Assembly: GCA_045837725.1 (NCBI GenBank)
Contig: JBEWZL010000073.1
Location: 62,001 to 126,000 of the forward strand
DNA from: Vermamoeba vermiformis
Taxonomy: Eukaryota; Tubulinea; Echinamoebida
Length of the DNA: 64,000 bases
Direction of reading: 5' to 3'
Below are positions 11,135-23,762 of the stretch, in pieces. The position numbers were made by a program, and so were the translations under genes. Under the pieces are notes generated by a model, which was not told the DNA's origin, ran no database searches, and worked only from the letters and a program-made list of their open reading frames with translations. How positions within the stretch are numbered: the stretch's first letter is position 1; each line of letters begins with the position of its first letter.

Positions 11135-13644
11135 TTAAATAAGCTGCAATCGCTTGAATTTGGGTCTGTGCGGCTTGAATTCAGCGCCCAATCGTTGCTT
11201 GCGATCTTCTTCGTAGGAAGTGAAATTTCCGTCGAAGAACACTACGCGCGAGTCATCTTCAAAGGCAATAATGTGCGTGGCGAGGCGATCGAGGAAATAT
11301 CTGTCGTGCGAGATGACGAGTACGCAGCCTGGGAACGATTGCAAAGACTCTTCGAGATTGCGCATCACTTCCACATCCAGATCGTTGGTCGGTTCGTCAA
11401 GCAACAAGACATTAGCACCGCTCTTCAACATCTAGCGAGTGACAGGTGTCAAAGTGAGATTCGCACGGGATAATTGACTGAAAAGTCTTACCTTTGCAAT
11501 GTGCACGCGATTGCGCTCACCGCCAGAGAGGTATTTGCACTTCTTCTCTTGCGTCGTGCCGCGGAAGTTAAACTGTGACAGGTGTCAAATCGAGTTCAGG
11601 CCGCGGATGTCACGTGATGTACTTACACTGGCAATGTATGTGCGCACATTGACCTCGCTGGCACCGTACTGAAAGTAGTCCTGGCCCTCGCTGATGGCCT
11701 CGTACACGGACTGCTCGGGGTTCAGCGGCCGCGACTGCGACACGTAGCCGAGCTTCACGGTTTGACCAAGTTTGACCGCGCCTTTGTCGGGCTGTTCTTC
11801 GCCAGTCAGAATGCGGAACAATGTGCTCTTGCCCGTGCCGTTCGGGCCAATAATTCCCACGACTGCACCGGGTGGGATGGCAAATGACAGGTCCTCAAAC
11901 AAGACACGCTCACCGTAGCTCTTGCTCAGACTACGTGCTTCAATCACCACGTCACCCAAGCGCGGACCTGGCGGAATAACTATTTGTCCGACTTCGTAGC
12001 GCTGTCCCTTCGATTCATTCAACATTTGTTCGTAACGGTTCAAGCGAGCCTATATGATGCACGTAAGATACTGACCGATATTATATCGTATTAATTGCAG
12101 CGAAGGACTTACCCTTGATTTGGCTTGTCGTGCTCGCGGTGATTGCGCGATCCATTCACGTTCTTCAGCAAGTCGTTTGACGCGTTGTACCTCGCGGTTC
12201 TTCTCTTGTTCGAGTCGCTCTTGTTTGTTTTCTAACCATGCACTATAATTTCCTTGAAAAGGCAATGCGCGACCTCGATCGATTTCGAGAATCCAGCCTG
12301 CAACAGATTCGAGGAAGTAACGGTCGTGCGTGACAGCAAGCACGGTGCCTTTGTATTCACTTAAATAGCGCTCTAACCAAGCTACTGAATCGGCGTCAAG
12401 ATGATTGGTCGGTTCATCGAGCAAGAGCAGATCTGGATTCGAGATCAACAAGCGACACAGCGCCACACGACGTCGTTCACCCTGCAGTAGGTTAATACAG
12501 CATGCCATGCAGAGTCGATGCGCTACATACCCCGGAGAGGCCAGTGACGGGCAGGTCTCCATTCGGACAATTGAGCGCATCCATCGCGACTTCAATTCTC
12601 CGCTCCAAATCCAACAAATTGCCCTCTTCGACCTGCTTCTTCAGCTTTTGATACTGGTGCCGCAGCTTAGGCTCCAATTCGTGCTCAGCGCGGCCCTGCA
12701 CAGCACTCTCCATCTTGCGCCAGTCCTCCAAGAGCTGCTTCTTCTCCTTGACGCCCTCCAACACGTTGTCGCGCACACTGAGCTCCTCGTCCAGATCGGG
12801 CTCTTGTTGCAAGAAACCAATCTTGTAGTTGCCGAGGGTCTTGGCCTCACCGTCGTAGTCGTGGTCCTCGCCCGCAATGATGCGCAGTAGGGTGGACTTG
12901 CCTGTTCAGTGAACGGTGAGATACAGCGAGATACAGCGCGGTCACAGCACGTACCTGCACCATTCATGCCCAGCACTCCAATCTTCGCGCTGCAGCACTG
13001 GTCAGTCACGTGCTCAAACGCGTGTCTATATATGGTAGTACTTGCCCTAAATAGAACTGCAAATTGAGGTCTTCGAGAATAGGTCTGCCGTCATCGAGGT
13101 GCTTCGACACACCGCGCAATGAATACACGAATTTTCCTGGAATTCCAAGACCCTTGTTGGAGAGGTTCTTCCGCTTGTCTATATCGGGGATAATGTTATT
13201 GTGGTGGTTGAGATCTGGATCTGAACGTACCATTGGATAGGACATTAAGCCCTTGTTTGACTCCAATCGCTGCGTCTTTCTTTTTCTCTGAATAAATGGT
13301 TCAGTGAATAATTCAATTATTGGACAGAATTATCGTAATTGTTGGATGCAGACACGGTGAATTCACGCCACGTTGATTATGCTAATAATAATTCATATGG
13401 CCATAAATACCTTTGGCGTAGTGTCGTACTAATAGTTGCGCTGTTTTGTTCGGCTGCAGCTGAGATCTGGATGTCAAAATTATTTAGTACCGCTACTTTT
13501 GTAACGGGGCTAATTGCAATTAAGAAATGCATAGTACTTAAATTACCTCGTATTAACTGCAGCTACTCGACTCAAATTTGAAACAGATCCAACTCGTGAT
13601 CCGGAGTTAACGACACGAATGAACGAGCGCGCAAATGACAACAT
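11135..13644 (-). CDS. EttA-type ABC-F ATPase with probable mitochondrial presequence
   Basis: Eight exons (13644-13547, 13285-13042, 12997-12955, 12901-12531, 12481-12113, 12049-11627, 11572-11492, 11431-11135) close exactly to 641 residues. The N-terminus [20 protein letters not shown] is an amphipathic, Arg/Ser-rich presequence. The body has two ABC cassettes: [14 protein letters not shown], then [12 protein letters not shown] and [12 protein letters not shown]; then [24 protein letters not shown] and [11 protein letters not shown]. Long stretches (SVAWLERYL, [15 protein letters not shown] [25 protein letters not shown]) match the bacterial translation throttle EttA rather than eukaryotic ABCF1-3. 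EttA binds the ribosomal E site and couples initiation to ATP/ADP ratio. Introns and presequence show that it is a resident nuclear gene, probably acting on mitochondrial ribosomes (inference). Exons almost lack the iterated palindromes, while its introns have them. Confidence 0.9.
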
Positions 13645-13844
13645 CGGTGCTCGCCACGAATAAATACGCTTCTGTATTGTCTGGTCTAACGCGTGTTCAG
13701 TGCGTGCAACAGATCTGAACAAATAAAGCTCAAAATTTCACCGGTGAATTATTTCAGTGCGATTTTGTGCGCGAGACAATAACTGACACGCAAGTGCCGC
13801 TGTAGTGCTTGTAATATAGTCATATATGTATATCTAGCCTGCTC
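13645..13844. promoter_or_regulatory. compact divergent promoter region
   Basis: Only 200 bases separate the start codons of the EttA gene (minus) and the CLU-LRR gene (plus), so both core promoters and 5' leaders must lie here. No clear TATA box; TTTCAGTGCG-like and CACGCAAGTG sequences are the only notable strings. Confidence 0.4.
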
Positions 13845-16800
13845 ATGTCCTCGCTACGTGTGCGCAATCTCATTAAACGCTTCTCTGTGAATGAGACCGA
13901 ATCTAAGTTCAAATCTGAAGCGGAGAATCAGCCGAACAATACCAACAACAACACGCGCACCTCGAATAGTAATTCGAATAATAACAGCGCTATGGAGGCA
14001 TCGGACAGCGACTCGGATGTAACGGATCTGGAGCGAAAAATCGAATTATTAGCGCAAGAGAAGAACCAGGCGCGCATAGCAGTCACAACAGCGAATAATA
14101 ACAACAATAACAACAATAACAATATGACTAGTCGTAAGTATTTAATTAGAATCAGTCTGCGTTACACTGCGCGCAGATTTATTAATTATTGCGAGAATTC
14201 TACTTGGTGTTCTATCTCACCACTAGGTGCTCTAAATATGGTCATATTATACTTATTTGACCGAGTGTCAGCACTATTTATCTCGCGCCTTATAATTCTG
14301 AACAATTTTAAACTTTAATTTATCGTTAATGATCAATACTGGCCTATTAAAATACGGAGCTTAATGTCCTATATGCAACAGGTGCGCATCAGCCAGCTCA
14401 TGTCACGCCACTCGTGGAAGAGGGTGTGGATGTGGAGAGCTCGTCCGAAGAGACTAAAAATAGCGCAGCACCGCACGTGACTGATGTGCGTTCAGTGAAC
14501 GACACGTCAAATTATTTGACACCGAGTGAAGTGCGCGGTGACAACAATGATTGCAACAATTTATCAGTCAAACCAGCCCTCACCATAAATGGAAATATGA
14601 ACTATCTGACCTCCACGGAGGTCGGTGACAATGTCTATTACACACCACGTGATTCACAGCCCGAGGATAGCACGGACCATACTTCCAAATTAGGCAATAC
14701 AAACTATCTCACACCGCACGAGATCGAGGAGACACGCCAGAGCAGAAGATATTACCATAAATGGCAATCAGGGCGCCAGCACGAACTATCTGATGCCCGA
14801 TGAGATACAGCCGTCCAAAAATGGCAATGTTTATCACACCAGCACGAATTATCTGCTGCCTGGTGAAGTGTCACGTGACTCAGACAGTGAGAGCGAGGAT
14901 TTGACACCTGTCACACGTCAAAATGTCAATTACCTCACCAAGGACGAGGTCGATGAGCTCGAAGGTGACAGCGATCCAAAATTGGAAATTAAAATTGACC
15001 GTGCACCGAGCAACATGCCCAATAATGGCAATGCTGCGTCACGTGCCAGCACGACCATTGACCCGAACAATCGGCGCAGTGTGTTGTATCTCCAGCCCTC
15101 GGAGATTCAATTCTCCGACGACGATGACGACGAGCACGTGTTCGGTGCTGCAACACTGCACGTGCCAAAATTAGCACTGCCGACCGGCACTCAGCCTACA
15201 CCTGCCAAAAAAGGCAATGCCGGCTATTTTGAGAGTGCGCCGAGTCGCGGGTCCCTGCAGAGCGCGACATCGAGTGCGACACTGCCAGCGGTGACACCAC
15301 GCGTGACAGCACGTGGTCCGAACTACACTGGTCCGAGCACGCTGAGTTCACTGAATTCGGCACGTGACGAGCTCGAGGACAGCTTCAGCGACGACGAGAC
15401 TGACACGTGGAGCGACAAGGGCAGTGGCGCGCAGGTGAGTGGCAGTGTGCCAGCAGCGAGTGTGGTGCCGAGTGACAGCAGCGACATGTACTGGAACAGC
15501 GAGTACCAGCACGTGCTCGCGATGAGTGAGGGCGTCGAGAAGTATCAGCGGCTCAGTCGACTCGCACAGGACTTTGTGTACGCGGCACAGGTAAGTCACG
15601 TGCTTGTATGTGGTGCGGATCACTGATTGACACGTGTCACACGCAGACCTACGGCAAGATCATCATCACGGAGCGCTACTTGCCCACGCACCGCAAGACC
15701 ATCAAGAACGTGCAGTCGATGGGCGGTGTGGCTGGCGGTACGTGATAATTGCCTAATATAGCAAGTGCGCTGACTGACACGTGCCAGGTGACAAGTACAA
15801 AGTGCAGGGCATTCTGTTCAAGTTCGCGGTGGACACCAATCTCAAAGACAAGGGCTACGTCTCCTTCGACTACTGGATGTACGGCGGATATCGCCAGTCG
15901 GACCGGTACGCGGCCAAAGCTGCCGGTCACGAGCTCAGTAAGCTATTTTTAGCGCAATATGATCGTCACAGCCATTTGTGGTTGTATCTCGCGGTAGTGA
16001 CTCACCAATTCATGAACAGAGGGCCTGATCAGCTACTACAATGCCACTGTGCCAGGGCTGCACTATCCGCTGATGGCACTCATTGACTACCGGTACGGTC
16101 TATTTCCTTATTAGGCAATGTGTCACTCACAAACCTCCACAGTGGCTTCCGTTTGATTGCCATGTCCCTCGTGCCAGTCACTTCCCAGACTCTCAAATAT
16201 GGCAGTGCTGATGCTGGGAAAACAATCCACACGGACATTCCCGAACTGAATCTAAAAATGGAAACGGTGGCACAACGCCTCAATCTCAAGAAACACCGCG
16301 CCGGGGACAAAGAGATTGCGGGCCCGAGTGACATTGAGGGACATTGTTCCGCCGACAACAAGTTCTACGTGCTAGACTTTGCCAGAGTTTTTCCGCCCGA
16401 GGCACCGCTCAAACCGTATGATTCCTAAAATGGTAAATGCGTGAACTAACGTCCCTATTTTTAGCCTTCGTCGCGGTGATCGACGCGTGTACTATCAGCT
16501 GCTGCGCGCGGAATTAGTGCGGAAAAACCCAGTGGCACTGAACAGCGACGTGTTCACCAACTTCAACACGCACAATCAGGAACAGGACGAGCGCGAGGTC
16601 GAAGAGGCCACGCTGCACTTGTTCAACCGCGTGATTCCAGGTCTGTCACGTGATGCTGTCGTGTTTCACTGAATCAACTAACGGCCTTTGTCATTGCTCA
16701 GATTTTGCAGCCAAAATAGGCAAAATGTCCAAAGTACAACTGCAAAAGACGTCCATCATTGAAGAGATGCATCGCGAGGGTGTAAGGAGCTAAATATAGA

Positions 16801-19800
16801 CCGCAGTGGTCAGCGTCACTCACTTGCCTAATTTAGATAAATATCCGACACTTGGGACGAGTCCGCGCCCTGATCGATCTCAAGGCCTCAGGACCGCGCA
16901 CCGTGCTGCTGATCGAGGTGAGCTATTTTTAGCTGCGGACGTGCCTCCGATGCTGATCTTTGCATTTGCAGATGATAGCGCGCGTGGCCAAGAACAAGTG
17001 GCGGCGCATGATGCGGCACAAGATGAAGTTGCTGCAGTTGCCGAGCGAGGATCCGTACCGTCAACTGACCGCGCAGTACTTGAATCTATTATTAGGCCGC
17101 GATGAACTGCGCTCTGAACGGCTCTGGAAAGTTGAGCTCAAGCGGCAGATCGTGGTGAAATTTCCCGAGGCCCTGGGCGAGTACCGCGCGAGCAGCGGCG
17201 AGATTAAGCGCGAGATGGACGAGGACTACGATCTGAAACGCGATTGGTCGAGCGAGGACCTCGTGCACCTGCTGACACGTGTGCAAGAACTGTGCGGCGT
17301 GGCACTGTCCAAGCAAGCGAGCGAAGAATTGCAACAATTTCCGCGCAGTATCTCGCTGCTGACGAGTGACATCGAGACCATTCAGCCACGTGTCAAGCAC
17401 TTGAATGTGGTCGAAGAGGCGCAGGCCAAGCTGCTCGCCTTTCAGTTTCAGCGCGCCACGGGTGCACAGGCCACGCGACTCTGGGCCCTGGTCAATGCTA
17501 AATTTAGACTCGCGGTGGCATCCTCGACCAACAGCGCGGAGACGATCTATTTGTGGGCACGCGTGCTGTTCGATCAGGCGCGGCGTGTTTCAGTGAACAG
17601 CGAGCACCTGCTGATCGAGTCACGTGACAAGTTGAAGTCGTGCGTGGAACTCATGTCCGACAAGCACGTGGCCTGGTTCACACTCGGGCACGTGATCATG
17701 GAGCTCAGCATGCGCCAGCACCACTCGTTTCATGAACAGGTGCAGCTCTATCACGAGGCTGCGGTGGCATTTCGCCGCGCCATTCAATTGGACAGCAGTC
17801 ACGTGGACGAATTGTTGCAGTTGTGCACGGAGAATTGTCGCCAGATCACGCAGATCACGTGCTCAGCGCGCGGTGCGAGTTCAGTGGCCCTGGAAGAGCT
17901 GTTCAAGTGCTCCTATCAGCTGTTCAAACTCGTGCTCGAACATCGGTTCAGTGAACGGATCTACATTCAGCTCGGAAATCTCCTGCTCGACTGGGCGCAG
18001 ACCAAGTCCGCAGCAGCAGCCGACGAGCACTACATCCGCGCTGCCATCATGTACGAGGCTGCACTGCGCTGCTCACCGCTGCTCATCGACCAGGGCACGC
18101 GCTATCTCATTCGATCTCGCGACCAGATTGACGATCACGTGACTATCAAACAGATCGCTCCCAACGAGCTCGGACTCAGCAAGCCAAATATAGCCTCACG
18201 CCTCACCACGCCACGTGTCGAGAGCGGAACAACTCCGCAGCAGGGTCGATCGCGCGAGAACACCATTTCTGGCGGTGAACGACCAAATTTGGCAATGTCG
18301 GAAGGCATCAAACCGCTCAATTTGAGTCGCGTGGTGCCACCAGACAGCGGAAAAACACTCAAAGCGAGCAAAAATCGGCCCACCATTCCGCTGTCGCAAT
18401 TAACGCAAAGTCAAGTGGCGGAGAAATCTCAGAGCTCGGAGGAGGACGCGAAGCACGTGATCGAACACGACAAAGTGGTGGAAATATTTGCAAAGATTGA
18501 TGGCGTGTGGACGGTGAGTGCGCGCTACGAACTCCCAAAAAGGAAATCGGACAGCTGGCTGTGGTTCAATCTGCTGTCAACTTCGAGTGACACGCTGGCA
18601 CTGGACAGCTGTCGCAACATGTTCATGAACGACGACACGTGCACGGTGATTCGACGCGATCGCGTGGTGAATTTGTGCGCCGCGTACGAGGGCACGCAAT
18701 TCGTGTTGACACGTGTCACTCTGAAGATCCCCTGCGATGCTGTCAACAAGCGCGGAAGAATTCTCGTGTTTGCGCTGGACAAATTGCCAAAAATAGACGA
18801 GTACGAGCTGTTCAACGACCACACCGCGGAGAGCTGGAAAAAGTTCAAAGTGCACGTGACGAACAAGCGCAAAGCGGAGCTGATTGGCGAGGGCAACGAA
18901 CCTGTCACGTGGATTGATTTGCGACACGAGGGCTTGACTAAAAATGGAAATTTCTATCTCGTTAAGAAGAACATCGCTTCTAAAAGAGGAAAATACTTGC
19001 TCATCAAGGTAAGTCATTGCAGTAATTTTTGTCGATAAAGAACTCACAGTACCTTGCCAAATTTAGATAATTAATCCGCCCACCCCGCACGACATCAACA
19101 GTGCCGCGGAGGTGCCCGAAGATATTCCGCTGACCTTGCGCTACATGGGCTTCAAAGGCTATCAAACACTGACACCGCTGAATGACACGCAACACGTCAA
19201 CATGTCAATCACTGACCTCGATCGCGCGCAAGGATTGCAACTGTTCGATCACGTGCTCGAAGACCAAGGCGCGCGATTGGCCAGTGTGCTGCGGACCATC
19301 AAGTGCAGTCCGCTGCTGGCATCGCTATTTATAGTGCTCACGCGCCACAAGACCAAATTAGGCAATGCCATGTTTGGCGCGCATCAGAGCTCGTTCTGCA
19401 CCGTGTTCTATCAGCCCTCGCGCGTGGTGCTGCCACGAGTTATTCCGCTGCACGCGACGAACACGAGCAACGACACGAACAACACGTCGCTGGATCTATT
19501 TTTAGCCGATTGTCCCGCGCAGGTCAATCTTCCGCTGGCCAAGAAGTTGTGTCAGTTGTTCCCGAATGCAATCCGATCTCTCGATCTCGCGGGGGCAGAT
19601 CACTTGACCGATGAGGCTATTTATGTCTTTGCCAACAGCTGTCAACGACTGGCGCACGTCAATCTGTCAAAATGTCCGAAAATCTCCGAGCAATCTGTCG
19701 AGTACTTGCTGGAGACCAAACCAGGGCTCAAGTCGCTATTATTGGACTCGTGCACGCAGTTCACTGACACTTTGGTGGCATCGATTGCCAAATTTGGTAT

Positions 19801-21077
19801 GGCGCTGGAACACTTGGCGCTGTGGCACACTGTGAGCGACAAGTCTTTGCAACAATTGTCGAAGTGTCTCAATTTGAAGCACCTGCAACTGATCAACAAT
19901 CACGTGATCAGCGACAAGGCCCTGGCAAAATTGTTGAAGCGGTTGGACTTGGTGTCACTGAACATTGACGGGTGTCATTCAGTGAACAGCAACAAGACCT
20001 TCGCTGCGACGATTGGACCACTCACGTGCGAGGCATTGACTGGTCACGTGCACTTGACGGCACTCTCAATCAGGGCAGTGGTTGGCATCACGGATGACAC
20101 TTTGACACCTGTCATCGAGGCGTGTCCGTCGCTCGTGGTGCTCATGGCCGATGATTGTCCAAATATAGGCAAACAGACCGTGCACGCGTTCGGTGACACT
20201 TTGACACCTGTCAAAGCGCTGTCTCTGCGCCGCACCACTGGCTGGAGTGACGTGGATGACACGGCCCTGACAAAGCTATTTTTAGCTTTCGACAAACCGC
20301 GCGCTGATTGGTCGGAGATTGCCACCAAGAAAAATGAGCGCAAAGGTCGCGCTGCCACCATCGCACGCAGTTCACTGAAAAAGAAGAACAGACCTGCGCT
20401 AAAAATAGCCGCTAGTCCCGGCAGTGCCGTTCAGTTCGCATCTGGCGCACCAAATATGGAAATCCTCGATTTGTACCGCTGCAACAAGCTGACCGATGCC
20501 TCGATCTCGAAGATAGCTGCGCATGACCAAATATGGCAATCACTGCGCGTGTTGGACTTGAGCTACTGCGCGCAGATCACTGACCAGGGCCTCATGCAGC
20601 TGTCAAAGTGCAGTCTGCTCGAAGATCTGCGGTAAGTCTTTGCAACTATTTTTGTCCCACCAAAACCAGTCACTGAACCGTGCTATTTTTAGTCTCGAAG
20701 GCTGCACCTCAGTGAGCTACGTGAGTCTGAACGGCGTGGTCGAGCAGTGCTTGCGTTTGACACGTGTCAATGTGTCAGGCTGCGTGGTGATTGATCGCAC
20801 GGTCACGCTGCTCGCCACCACACATCCTAATTTGGAAGTGCTGCAGCTCAGCGGCTGTCAGGACATTACCGATCAGTCGCTGTCCATATTAGGCAAGTGC
20901 TGTCCGCAGCTGAAAGTGCTGCACATCCGCGGCAATGCGAGTGTGACAGATGTCGCGCTGCTGGCACTAGTCACGTGCTGCACGGCACTGCTGTCACTCG
21001 ACATGGCGGACTGCAAGAACATCAGCGTGCTGCACGACCTCATCAAACTGCTGCCGGGCTGTCACTTTGACACTTGA
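13845..21077 (+). CDS. giant CLU-domain plus leucine-rich-repeat fusion protein
   Basis: Twelve exons: 13845-14133, 14382-15590, 15647-15737, 15788-15937, 16020-16092, 16143-16415, 16465-16640, 16702-16781, 16837-16917, 16972-19008, 19067-20631, 20693-21077, about 2,135 residues. Residues 1 to about 460 are disordered and carry seven NYLTPxEV-like repeats. About 460-810 is a CLU (clustered mitochondria/TIF31-like) domain: YKVQGILFKFAVDT, KGLISYYNATVPGLHYPLMA, FYVLDFARVFPPEAP, INIRHLGRVRALI. About 810-1485 is helical and partly TPR-like. About 1487-2135 is a Cys-type LRR array of the AMN1/F-box kind (DHLTDEAIYVFANSCQRLAH and similar). CLU proteins bind mRNAs for mitochondrial proteins. All phases close except exon 2, where the frame changes by one base near 14745-14765. 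Either an error, a real indel, or an unusual intron from about 14647 to 14741 that would delete repeat 3. Iterated motifs are abundant. Confidence 0.8.
14510..15110 (+). repeat. seven copies of an NYLTPxE[VI] peptide repeat
   Basis: Within exon 2 of the CLU-LRR gene the reading frame repeats an eight-residue motif: NYLTPSEV (about 14510), NYLTSTEV, NYLTPHEI, NYLMPDEI, NYLLPGEV, NYLTKDEV and LYLQPSEI (about 15085). Spacers are variable, acidic or Asn-rich. The second base of most codons is conserved while third positions vary, so selection acts on the peptide. Several spacers read KLGN or KNGN, which are translations of CCAAATTAGGCAAT-type boxes. Confidence 0.8.
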
Positions 21078-21251
21078 GCACCCCTCTGTAACGTCCTCAT
21101 GTAACATAAGTCACGTGCGCAACTTGTACATATTTGGAAATAATAACCAGTAAATTTACGAAATTTCACGACTCAACCCACACAGCGCTGAATTTGACTC
21201 AGTCAGTGCAATCACACATTAGTGCTCGCAACCACTACACTTCATCGCCCT

Positions 21252-23316
21252 ATGCGAGCGGTGAGTATCATTCTGCGCCACTCTGCTCGATCTCGATCTG
21301 TTCCGCGTAACAGCTTGTTCAGCCTTAATTACAGCACCAGTGCTCAGAGGACCATGGAAAAGAACAATAACAACACTACGACTAGCAATAATAAGCAGCC
21401 CTTTAAGAGCGCCAGTCTCAATAATTATTTTGATTTTTGCCTTCAAAATGGTCCTGGATTTGCAATTAATTCAAAAAAAATAGAGATTCTGCACGATCCA
21501 CCTACATTCTTCAACCAGCTCAAGGTAAGTACTGCATTGTTAATTTAATGACCTCGCCACCTCACCTCGCTGCCCCCAGGAGCGCATCCAGCGCGCAGAG
21601 AAGCACATCCTGCTCGCCTCGCTGTACATTGGCCACGAACCCAAGCCCGTGGAGCTGGTGCGTGCTCTGTGCCCCCCCCTCAGTCCCGTACTGACCCCTC
21701 TGACAGGTGCAAGCCCTGCACACCGCACTGCGCACTCAGCCCGCGCTGCACGTGACGCTGCTGCTCGACTACCTGCGCGGCACTCGCAACACAGCCCCGC
21801 CCCACTCTGCGCCACTCAGCTCCGTCACGCTGCTGCTGCCACTCGTGCAAGAGTTTCCGGATCGGGTACGTCACATGCGGCTTAGTGATCACGTGCCACT
21901 GACGCGTTCATGAACCAGGTCCGCTGTCACCTGTTCCACACCCCCGCGCTGAATGGCGTGCTCAAGCGACTGTTGCCGCAGCGCTGGAACGAAGTGATTG
22001 GCGTGCAACACGTCAAGTGCTACATTGTCGATCACGTGCTCTGTATCTCGGGGTGCGGAGATTTGTCGCTGCTCGACACCGCGCAGTACTGACCACTCCT
22101 CGCAGGGCCAATCTGTCGGAACAATATTTCACCGCGCGCCAAGACCGCTACATGTGGCTGCACAGCGCGGCACTGAGCACGTTCTACCGTCAACTGATCG
22201 ACACCATTGGACAGTACTCGTATCTGCTCGGCGCGGGGGGACTCGTGCTGGCACCTGGCACCCCTGACCCCGCCACGCAATCCGAGGCCTTCAAGCTGTT
22301 CGGTGAGTGACACCTGTCAAACTGCGATCTGTAACTGACGCGACGCAGCCAATCAGAAAATGAAGCTATTTTTAGACACGTATCGCATCACACGCGCCGA
22401 TCACGCGGAAGAACTCGTGGAAGAGCTCAGTGCCAGCAGTGAAGTGCGGAATAACTCGTCACGTGATCAGCACTACAGCGTGCTGTTCGATCAGGATCAC
22501 AGCGCACATGACACGTGGATATTTCCCACCATTCAGATGGGCGCGCTGACGATCGATCACGACCTCAAAGTGACAGCACGTGTCATTCAGGATGCGCCAC
22601 CACACGCGCGACTTTATTTGACCAGTCCGTACTTCAACTTCACCGACAAATACACGCAATTAATGCTCGAGTCACGTGCTGACATTCAAATCATCGTCGC
22701 ATCGCCTGAGGTACGCTGTTTGACACGTGTCACATGTCACTCACTGCTTGACAGGCGAATGGATTCTGGAAGGGCTCGGGGATGTCGGGATATATTCCGC
22801 ACGCGTACAGCAAAGTATTGCAAGAATTCTTCAACCGCGTCAACCGTCACGGCCAGCAGCACCGCATCGAGCTGTACGAATATTTCCGCAATGCTTGGAC
22901 CTTCCACGCCAAGGGACTGTGGATCAGTCTCCCAGAGGACGTCAGCGAGGAGTCACGTGACAAAGAATCACGTGATGATTTGCCATCACTCACCATGATT
23001 GGCAGTCCCAATTTTGGTAAGTATTGCAAAGTTATTTTTAGGACCTGAGTACTCACTCCACGTGACAGGTGTCAGATCTGTGGTGCGAGATTTCGAGTCT
23101 CAACTGCTGATCATGACGGAGAACCCTGCATTCAAACAAGAGCTCAAACGAGTAAGTCATTGCAATTATTCTTGAACGGCACTCACAGGCATCTAGGAGC
23201 GTGACAATATCTTCAACAACAGCGTGCAAGTCAAGGCTGAAACATTCGATGAAGAGCAACGCCAAGGGGGCTGGTGGGTGCGCTTGTTGATCCCTCTTGC
23301 CAAGAAGTACATGTAA
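21252..23316 (+). CDS. PGS1: mitochondrial phosphatidylglycerophosphate synthase (PGS1)
   Basis: Nine exons (21252-21524, 21580-21657, 21707-21865, 21919-22052, 22106-22302, 22349-22710, 22755-23016, 23069-23151, 23197-23316) close to 555 residues. The start MRAVSIILRHSARSRSVPRN is a mitochondrial presequence. The enzyme converts CDP-diacylglycerol and glycerol-3-phosphate to phosphatidylglycerophosphate, the first committed step to cardiolipin. It belongs to the phospholipase D superfamily: the first HKD motif is HVKCYIVD followed by SGANLSEQYFTARQDRY, the second is FHAKGLWISL followed by GSPNFG. ILLASLYIGHE and SPYFNFTDKY flank the sites. The acceptor of exon 8 (gtgacag|GTGTCA) is itself a TGACAGGTGTCA palindrome. 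This is the last gene before the repeat island. Confidence 0.92.
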
Positions 23317-23762
23317 ATATGATATAAAGAGTAGCAATTAATTGATAAACTGGTGTAGAACAACACAGTTACAAGGGACACTTTTCTTTTCAGCTTTGCG
23401 TAAATGTTTTAGTTAGAGAAAGAGCATGGCCAACTCCACCATTGAAATTGCCGGCTCAATGAAGACAGGAAACACTGTTAACAAAAATAATGACAAAGTT
23501 TCCAGCTCATCATGAAAGCATGGATGACTGCAACTTATGATGAGCTTCCAGACTACAAGCAGTAAAACTCTGAACAAGGGGATAGGTTAGGGAATTCTAA
23601 ACCTTGAAAGACTTCTCAAACTTATCAAAAGGAATGTCCCCCAGACTGAACTTTAACCAATTGTGCATTATTTTAATGATTCTTAATCTACTAGTTGTGG
23701 TGCTAGCTTTTCAAAGTTTCAGCGATTGCTGCTACAATGTTCATTTATATATGCAGTGTACA

